64,000 nucleotides of DNA from CAXXOK01 sp035353615 (GTDB lineage Bacteria; Bacillota; Clostridia; Christensenellales; Aristaeellaceae): NCBI GenBank assembly GCA_035353615.1, contig DAOPZY010000001.1, positions 1 through 64,000 of the forward strand, given 5' to 3'. A model generated the notes under the pieces. It made no database searches, was not told the DNA's origin, and saw only the letters and a list, made by a program, of their open reading frames with translations. Every line of letters starts with the position of its first letter. Within the stretch, counting starts at the first letter, position 1. Of this stretch, positions 59,188 to 64,000 are shown piece by piece. Position numbers and translations under genes: made by a program.

Positions 59188-61059
59188 TTACTGCGCGCTT
59201 ACGGCAGGGGTAGCGGTGGCTTCCGGCGTCGCGGTGGCCTCGGTGGCCACCAGTTGCTCGAATATGGCCTGAAGGTTGTCCACATCCCGTTTGTTCACCA
59301 GCATGCTCGAATCCCCGTTGACCACAACCTGATCGAAGCTTTCGTCGTAGGGGTAGATGGCGACAGGCAGGCTTTCAAAGCCAGCGCGGTTCTGGGTGAA
59401 CGCCGCATTCAGCAGCGGTTTGGCATCCGTGGCTACAGGGGTGTCGGTATACCCCTCGGCGGCGATGGCGTTGAGCGAGTTGACAAAGTAGCTGAACAGC
59501 GTGGTTTTCAAGTCCTTGCCATCCACTTGGTACAGCACCTGCGTAGTCTGCTCGCCGTTTTGGGCTGTAACCGCCTGTGTGGAGGAGGTAACCGCTTTGG
59601 TAACCCCGCCCATCGTCGCGTTCATCCCGGTGATGTCACTCAGGCTTAAATCGGTTATCTGCTTCAGGCGAAGGTCATCGTCCGTCAGCTTTTGCAGGGC
59701 CGTCAGGGTATCGGCGCTGACCGTAAAGATGCGGTCCGTTTTGCTGTGCGTTATATACACGTTGCCGCTCTCATCCGCCGAGCCAAACCAGAGGGTGAGG
59801 GTGCGCTCCACGGGCACGGTGGGTTCCGGGGTTGCAGTCGGTGCCGCAGTCGGCGTTTCCGTAGGCACGGCGCTTGCATCCTCAGCGGAGGCAACGCGGA
59901 GCGCGCCGCTGAGCGCTGCGGTCGGCGTTGCGGTTACTGTCGCGGTATCGGTCGCGGAGGCCGTCTGCGCCTCCGTTACCTTGGCGGTTGCCGAAACGGT
60001 CGGGGTTGCGCCGGCGGTTGCCGTTGCGCTTGCTGTTGCGGAAGCCGTAGCTGTCGCGGTAGCGTCAGGCGTTGCGGATGCGGTCACGGTCGCGGTGGCC
60101 TCAGGCGTTGCGGTGGCGGTCGCTTCCGGCGACGCGGTCGGTTTCACAGTCGGGATGGGCGTGGCAAGCGACGCGGCTTCCTCGGCTTTGGCAGCGTCCG
60201 CCTGCGATTCGGGCACTTGCTCCGTGTAATGCAGGGTGAGCGTCAACTGCGGGTGATCCAACCCGTAGGTTGCCAGATCTTCCTTCGTATCGGCGGCCGT
60301 GCCCTGATAGGTGATCCCGGTCGCGGAGGATAAAAGCGTGCTGACAGCGTCCGCGTTCACGGGGCTTACCGTGCCGTCCGTCTTTTGACTGAACCACTTA
60401 AACGCGGAAGAATAAGCGCTCGCATCTCCGTCGGCCAGGTGGGTAAGCGTTTTTGCGTCGCTTTGCGTACTCCACTCCAGGCCCGTTACGGTATCTTCAG
60501 CAACGGTAGGAAACGCTTCATCGGTCAGGAGGGACATCAGCGGCACGTCAAACGCGTTGTACAGGTCGGAGGATATCGTGTATACGCCGGCTTTGCCCTC
60601 CACGGCGGCGTAGTAGTTGCCGTTGGTGGCGTTCTTGTCGCCGATGGACAGCTTTTGCGTGGTGCCATCCTGATTGGTTACGGAAATGACGATGGCGGGT
60701 GCGCTCAGGCCGTAATCCGCTGCGGAGGTATCCGTATCCGTAACCGTCCGTACGGATTCCACCGTTTTCAGGTCGCTGAGCATGGTATCCACTTTGGAGG
60801 TGTTGAGCGCGAAGCTTTCGCGGGGGGCATAAACCCATTGGCCGTCCTTTTTAGCCAGCTCGATGGTCTGATCGCCGTTGGTGTAGGAAAGCCCGGTTAC
60901 GTCGTCCGCGTTCGCGCTCAGCAGGGTCGTCTTGGCGCTTTCCTTGGCGGCCTCCTTGGCGGCTTCCTGTTGCTGGGTGCTCAGGTTCAGCAGATAGGCG
61001 CCAACGCCGAACACCGCAACCACAGCCAGCAGGAGGAGCAGGCGTTTGCCCTTTTTCAT
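59188..61059 (-). CDS. DUF4340 protein with Ala/Thr-rich low-complexity insert
   Basis: A 623-residue protein with an N-terminal signal anchor (about 5-25). A DUF4340 region (about 50-280) is followed by a low-complexity insert (about 300-416) made of Ala, Thr and Pro with repeated ATATPEATAT-like units. The conserved part then resumes (about 418-600; TLWFGSADESGNVYI). A second Thr/Ala-rich tail closes it. The insert is probably an extracellular flexible linker. It overlaps the GldG-like gene by one base and completes a GldFG-like ABC system. Confidence 0.85.
   Translation of the reverse strand: MKKGKRLLLLLAVVAVFGVGAYLLNLSTQQQEAAKEAAKESAKTTLLSANADDVTGLSYTNGDQTIELAKKDGQWVYAPRESFALNTSKVDTMLSDLKTVESVRTVTDTDTSAADYGLSAPAIVISVTNQDGTTQKLSIGDKNATNGNYYAAVEGKAGVYTISSDLYNAFDVPLMSLLTDEAFPTVAEDTVTGLEWSTQSDAKTLTHLADGDASAYSSAFKWFSQKTDGTVSPVNADAVSTLLSSATGITYQGTAADTKEDLATYGLDHPQLTLTLHYTEQVPESQADAAKAEEAASLATPIPTVKPTASPEATATATPEATATVTASATPDATATATASATASATATAGATPTVSATAKVTEAQTASATDTATVTATPTAALSGALRVASAEDASAVPTETPTAAPTATPEPTVPVERTLTLWFGSADESGNVYITHSKTDRIFTVSADTLTALQKLTDDDLRLKQITDLSLSDITGMNATMGGVTKAVTSSTQAVTAQNGEQTTQVLYQVDGKDLKTTLFSYFVNSLNAIAAEGYTDTPVATDAKPLLNAAFTQNRAGFESLPVAIYPYDESFDQVVVNGDSSMLVNKRDVDNLQAIFEQLVATEATATPEATATPAVSAQ
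59812..60162 (-). repeat. Low-complexity coding repeat in the DUF4340 gene
   Basis: About 350 bp coding for Ala/Thr/Pro-rich units such as PEATATATPEATATVTAS. On the plus strand it reads as GC-rich imperfect repeats of GCGGT(A/T)GC type. This kind of tract is prone to length change. Confidence 0.75.
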
Positions 61060-62498
61060 TACCGTTTCCTCCTCTTCAGAACCACGAAGATGCCGATGGC
61101 GAGCACGCCGAGGGGCAGTACGACGGCCAACAGGGCGCTGAAGATGCTCGCTGAGCCGCTGGGTACGGTCAGGTAAGCCTGGCTCAGGTTCTTGGCGCTG
61201 ATGGAGATGCTGTTCTCACGCTCGCACATCCAGTTCAGGCTGTTGATAAACAGGTCCTGATTGGCGCCGCTGACCATTTCGTTAATCTGATCGACCAGGA
61301 ACTGGGAGGTTGGGAACCATACCATACGGGTTTCCTTGTCGGCTACGGTTTCGCTGATGGCCACGCCGACGTCAAACGGCCCGCTGGTATCGCCATCCTG
61401 CTTATCCATCGTGGTGGCGCTGTTGGGGTTTGCCTTGTTGTAGGCCTGATCCGACGTGGTCAGCAAGCTGGTAATGGTCAGGCTGGAGCGGTAGCTGGGC
61501 AGCTTGACAATGCCTTCGGATATCGGCATCAGCACATACAGGTTGCCATCTTTAATCGGCTGGGTAATATCATGCGCGTTCACCGTCGGCAGCAGATAAT
61601 GCTGGTAACCGCGCAGGCAGTGGTTCAGATCGCCTTCCACCACAATGCCGCCGGACATATCCACGCCGTAGTTGTTCACAAGCTTTTTAAGGTTGGGGCG
61701 CGACGTGTCGGTGTAGTCGGTAATCAGCAGCAACCGGCCGCCCTTGTCCATGTAGGCGATAATCTTGTCCACTTCTTCGCTGTTCAGGTCGCTGGTAGGC
61801 GCGTAAATCAGCAGCGTGGAGCAATCGTCCGGCACGGCGTCCAGCGCGAGCAGGCTCAAATCCTTGATCGTCAGGTTCGCGTTGTCCACGGCGGTTTTAA
61901 GCGTACCGGCCACCGCGGTTTCACCATGCCCCTGCAACTGGTAAACGGTGGGCAGGTTATCGCTGACCACATAATCAATGGCGCTGGTCAGCGCGCTTTC
62001 GCCGGCGAAGGATACGTCATAGCTGCCGGTTGTGTAGTAATTGGAGTAGTCATACAGGTAAATAGCGTCGTTGGCGACCACCTTGTTGCGCTTGGAGCTT
62101 TCCACAATCACGCTGTTAGCCGCAACGTCGTCGGTGGTGTACTTTGCGGTAAACTTGGGCTGCACAACGGGGTCCACGGTGTTCACGGTGATTTTGTCGC
62201 TCAGCGCCTTATAGCGGTTGAGCAGTTCCAGCGTGGTTGCATCCTCGCTGCCTTTTTCAGCCACAAGGGTCAGCGTTATGTTTTCGTTCAGGTTTTTCAG
62301 CAGCTGTTCTGTTTGCTCGGAAAAGGTAAACAGCTTCTGGGCGGTGGTGTCAATCTTGGTGGCGGTTGTGGGCAACTGGCCTACAAAGATGTTGACCGCG
62401 ACCACTACCAGCACCACAATCACGGATACCAGCACCGCGTACCCGCCGCTTTTAAACCGGCGGGTTTGAAATACCGAGGCCTTGTGTTGCTTATTCAT
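61059..62498 (-). CDS. GldG-like ABC auxiliary protein
   Basis: A 479-residue protein with a membrane helix near residues 20-40, a large extracytoplasmic region (LFTFSEQTEQLLKNLNENITLTL, YQLQGHGE, LLIYAPTSDL, GGRLLLITDYTD), and a C-terminal helix before KRRKR. This is the layout of the GldG / ABC_transp_aux family that pairs with GldF-like permeases. In non-gliding Firmicutes the exported substrate is unknown. It lies 15 bp after the permease gene. Confidence 0.88.
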   Translation of the reverse strand: MNKQHKASVFQTRRFKSGGYAVLVSVIVVLVVVAVNIFVGQLPTTATKIDTTAQKLFTFSEQTEQLLKNLNENITLTLVAEKGSEDATTLELLNRYKALSDKITVNTVDPVVQPKFTAKYTTDDVAANSVIVESSKRNKVVANDAIYLYDYSNYYTTGSYDVSFAGESALTSAIDYVVSDNLPTVYQLQGHGETAVAGTLKTAVDNANLTIKDLSLLALDAVPDDCSTLLIYAPTSDLNSEEVDKIIAYMDKGGRLLLITDYTDTSRPNLKKLVNNYGVDMSGGIVVEGDLNHCLRGYQHYLLPTVNAHDITQPIKDGNLYVLMPISEGIVKLPSYRSSLTITSLLTTSDQAYNKANPNSATTMDKQDGDTSGPFDVGVAISETVADKETRMVWFPTSQFLVDQINEMVSGANQDLFINSLNWMCERENSISISAKNLSQAYLTVPSGSASIFSALLAVVLPLGVLAIGIFVVLKRRKR

Positions 62499-62513
62499 AC
62501 GTTCATTCCTCCC

Positions 62514-63377
62514 CTAACTCCAGCGCCGTTTCTCCACAGCCTGCACCGTGAAGAAGCAAAAGAGCGCCGCTACGGAAATAAAGTACACAAGCCCCGTGAG
62601 ATCAAAGATACCGTTGGTGAAGTTATCCATCCGGTCAAAAATGGCCAGCGCGCCCAGCGCCTTGGTAAAGGCTCCGGCAATGGCCGTGGGGGAAATCAGG
62701 TACAAAAGCGCCAGCGGCACAAACGTGATTACCGCGGTCAACCCCGCGGCAGTCCAGCTCTTGGTCATCAGCCGCACAATCAGGCTTAAAAGGAGCGCGA
62801 CGATCATCAACGAGAGTGTGGAGGCCAGCGCAGTGGAAGTCATCAGGTTGGATAGCGCGGTCATCAGGTAGCAGAGGATCAGCGTGCCCAGGCACATCAC
62901 AGCGGCGATCAGCTGGTTTTCCGTGATGCTGGACATGAACATGCCCACTGCGATCAGCGCGCAGCCAAGCAGGAAAAACGCGAAGATGCTGCTGTACGCG
63001 CTTGCGTAGCTGATGGTGCCAAAGCTGCCCACCAGCAGCGGGTAGAACGAGACCACCGCCATGGGGATCGCCATCAGCGCCACCATCGCAAAGTATTTGC
63101 CCAGCACCATATCCAGTACGCTGATGGGCAGGGAGTAGAGCAGCTGATCGGTGTTTTGCTTGCGTTCCTCAGCGAAAACGCGCATGGTGAGCACCGGCAC
63201 CGCAATCAGGAACATGAAGGTGCTGCTCTTAATCACATACTCAAAGCCCGGATAGGCATACTTGAGGTTGAGCGCCGAGGTATAGATACCGATGAACAGC
63301 AGCACAAACGCGATGAAAACATAGCCCATCATGCCGGTAAAGTAGCTTTTGAACTCACGTTTGAAAACGGCGATCAT
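62514..63377 (-). CDS. ABC-2 type permease, GldF-like
   Basis: A 287-residue membrane protein with six helices, starting MIAVFKREFKSYFTGMMGYVF, the usual ABC-2 start, with the conserved RVFAEERKQNTDQLLYSLP segment of the GldF/NosY group. Its ATG overlaps the ATPase stop as ATGA. It works with the upstream ATPase and the GldG-like protein. Confidence 0.9.
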   Translation of the reverse strand: MIAVFKREFKSYFTGMMGYVFIAFVLLFIGIYTSALNLKYAYPGFEYVIKSSTFMFLIAVPVLTMRVFAEERKQNTDQLLYSLPISVLDMVLGKYFAMVALMAIPMAVVSFYPLLVGSFGTISYASAYSSIFAFFLLGCALIAVGMFMSSITENQLIAAVMCLGTLILCYLMTALSNLMTSTALASTLSLMIVALLLSLIVRLMTKSWTAAGLTAVITFVPLALLYLISPTAIAGAFTKALGALAIFDRMDNFTNGIFDLTGLVYFISVAALFCFFTVQAVEKRRWS

Positions 63378-64000
63378 TCTTTGTCGCCTCCTTCTGCAAC
63401 GGCGGGGGCGGGTTGCGCGGTCGCGCCCTCGGCGGTAAGGGTCAGGAACACGTCCTCAAGGCTCTGCTTCTCCCGCGCCATAGCGACGATTGCGCAGTTG
63501 GCTGCCGCAAAGGCGTAGAACAGGCGCTCGCGCACGTCCTCATCGGTCAGCACGCCGATTTCAAGCTCGGTTTCGGCATCGCTGATCGCTTTGCTGGTAC
63601 GCAGCTTAACCGCGTCGCCCAAGGTGGCGACAATCCCGGCCGCCTGTGGTTCGCCCGCAAGCACGCTCAGCTTCAGGGTCTGCTCGTGTTCCGCGTGGCG
63701 CTCCAGGTTTTCAGGCGTATCCTCGGCGACCAGCTTACCGTTGGCAATGATAATCAGCATATCGCAAACCGCGCTGATTTCCTGCATAATGTGGCTGGAA
63801 AGCATCACGGTGCGGTCACGGCCCAGCTCGCGGATCAGGTCGCGGATTTCAATCAGCTGCTGCGGATCCAGCCCGACAGTCGGCTCGTCCAGAATGATTA
63901 CCTTCGGGTCGCCCAATATGGCCTGAGCAAGGCCGACGCGTTGCCGGTAGCCTTTGGAGAGGTTTTTAATCAGGCGCAGGCGCATGTCCGTAACGCCGGT
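63374..64000 (-). CDS. ABC transporter ATP-binding protein (partial, runs past the window)
   Basis: The last 208 codons of an ATPase whose 5' part lies beyond 64000; the frame is open to the window edge. Signature NLSKGYRQRVGLAQA, Walker B KVIILDEPTVGLD and the H-loop His in LSSHIMQE are visible. A C-terminal extension (about 110 residues, NosF/GldA-like) closes it. Walker A is outside the window. It powers the GldF/GldG-like exporter. Confidence 0.92.
   Translation of the reverse strand, partial: TGVTDMRLRLIKNLSKGYRQRVGLAQAILGDPKVIILDEPTVGLDPQQLIEIRDLIRELGRDRTVMLSSHIMQEISAVCDMLIIIANGKLVAEDTPENLERHAEHEQTLKLSVLAGEPQAAGIVATLGDAVKLRTSKAISDAETELEIGVLTDEDVRERLFYAFAAANCAIVAMAREKQSLEDVFLTLTAEGATAQPAPAVAEGGDKE

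Noticed and set aside
1..64000. CRISPR arrays, prophage, insertion sequences, rRNA operons
   Set aside because: No regular spaced repeats, transposase or phage-like genes, or rRNA sequence was recognised in the window.

Overview
The window looks like chromosomal DNA from a GC-rich Gram-positive anaerobe of the class Clostridia. The reasons are HPr kinase (HprK), strong AGGAGG-type ribosome binding sites, frequent TTG and GTG starts, a TM1266-type iron-only-hydrogenase regulator, DUF1622 and DUF5685 proteins, ECF vitamin transporters, a CcpA-like cre site and a TPP riboswitch on thiT. The genus cannot be fixed from sequence reading alone. I see no prophage, insertion sequence, CRISPR array or rRNA operon. 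Genes are dense, with many ATGA/TAATG overlaps. Long intergenic stretches are filled with GC-rich hairpins, some of them recurring.

Layout. 1-3,020: a tRNA-Ala(CGC) and its terminator, then a divergent TetR regulator / ABC exporter pair with one matching operator dyad just after each -10. 3,294-7,022: PucR/CdaR-type regulator and S41 lipoprotein protease, a leader RNA with a mini-ORF, a TM1266 regulator and an ECF S component. 7,543-14,014 (minus): potassium module of TrkH, a small membrane protein, two TrkA proteins, a TPR protein, and a KdpDE-type two-component system. 14,173-25,317: hemW, DUF1622, lepA, then a run of nucleotide-sugar dehydratase, tadA, HAD phosphatase, hprK, ROK glucokinase, asnS and an SCP2 protein. 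25,478-29,323: a sensor-GGDEF fusion and a secreted GH18 protein.

29,658-36,862 is a uronate (pectin) catabolic region: KduD-like dehydrogenase, kdgK, a KDPG aldolase-VOC fusion, kduI, uxaB and a LacI regulator. Together they would carry 5-keto-4-deoxyuronate and tagaturonate toward KDG, KDPG and pyruvate. A cre-like site sits inside the aldolase promoter. 37,255-38,068 is promoter, TPP riboswitch, terminator and thiT. 38,409-41,624 holds a radical SAM protein, a related protein that has lost the cluster cysteines, and a TetR regulator; this module has no function I recognise.

42,077-48,684: citrate synthase (minus), then a cell-surface glycan operon of sugar-phosphate transferase, split transketolase pair, LicD and flippase. 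48,842-55,265 (minus): uvrB, then an Hsp70 mini-operon of DnaK paralogue, DUF5685, Gly/Tyr-rich J-domain protein and zinc-ribbon membrane protein, with no grpE or hrcA. 55,488-58,797: deoxyinosine DNA glycosylase and a metal-resistance operon (ArsR/CadC repressor with a clear operator, free HMA protein, P1B ATPase). 59,188-64,000 (minus): DUF4340, GldG-like, ABC permease and ABC ATPase, cut by the window end.

The best candidates for undescribed systems are the radical SAM / degenerate paralogue / TetR module, the DnaK-DUF5685-J-zinc-ribbon operon, the glycan operon with its own split transketolase, and the leader RNA at 5,756-5,945.
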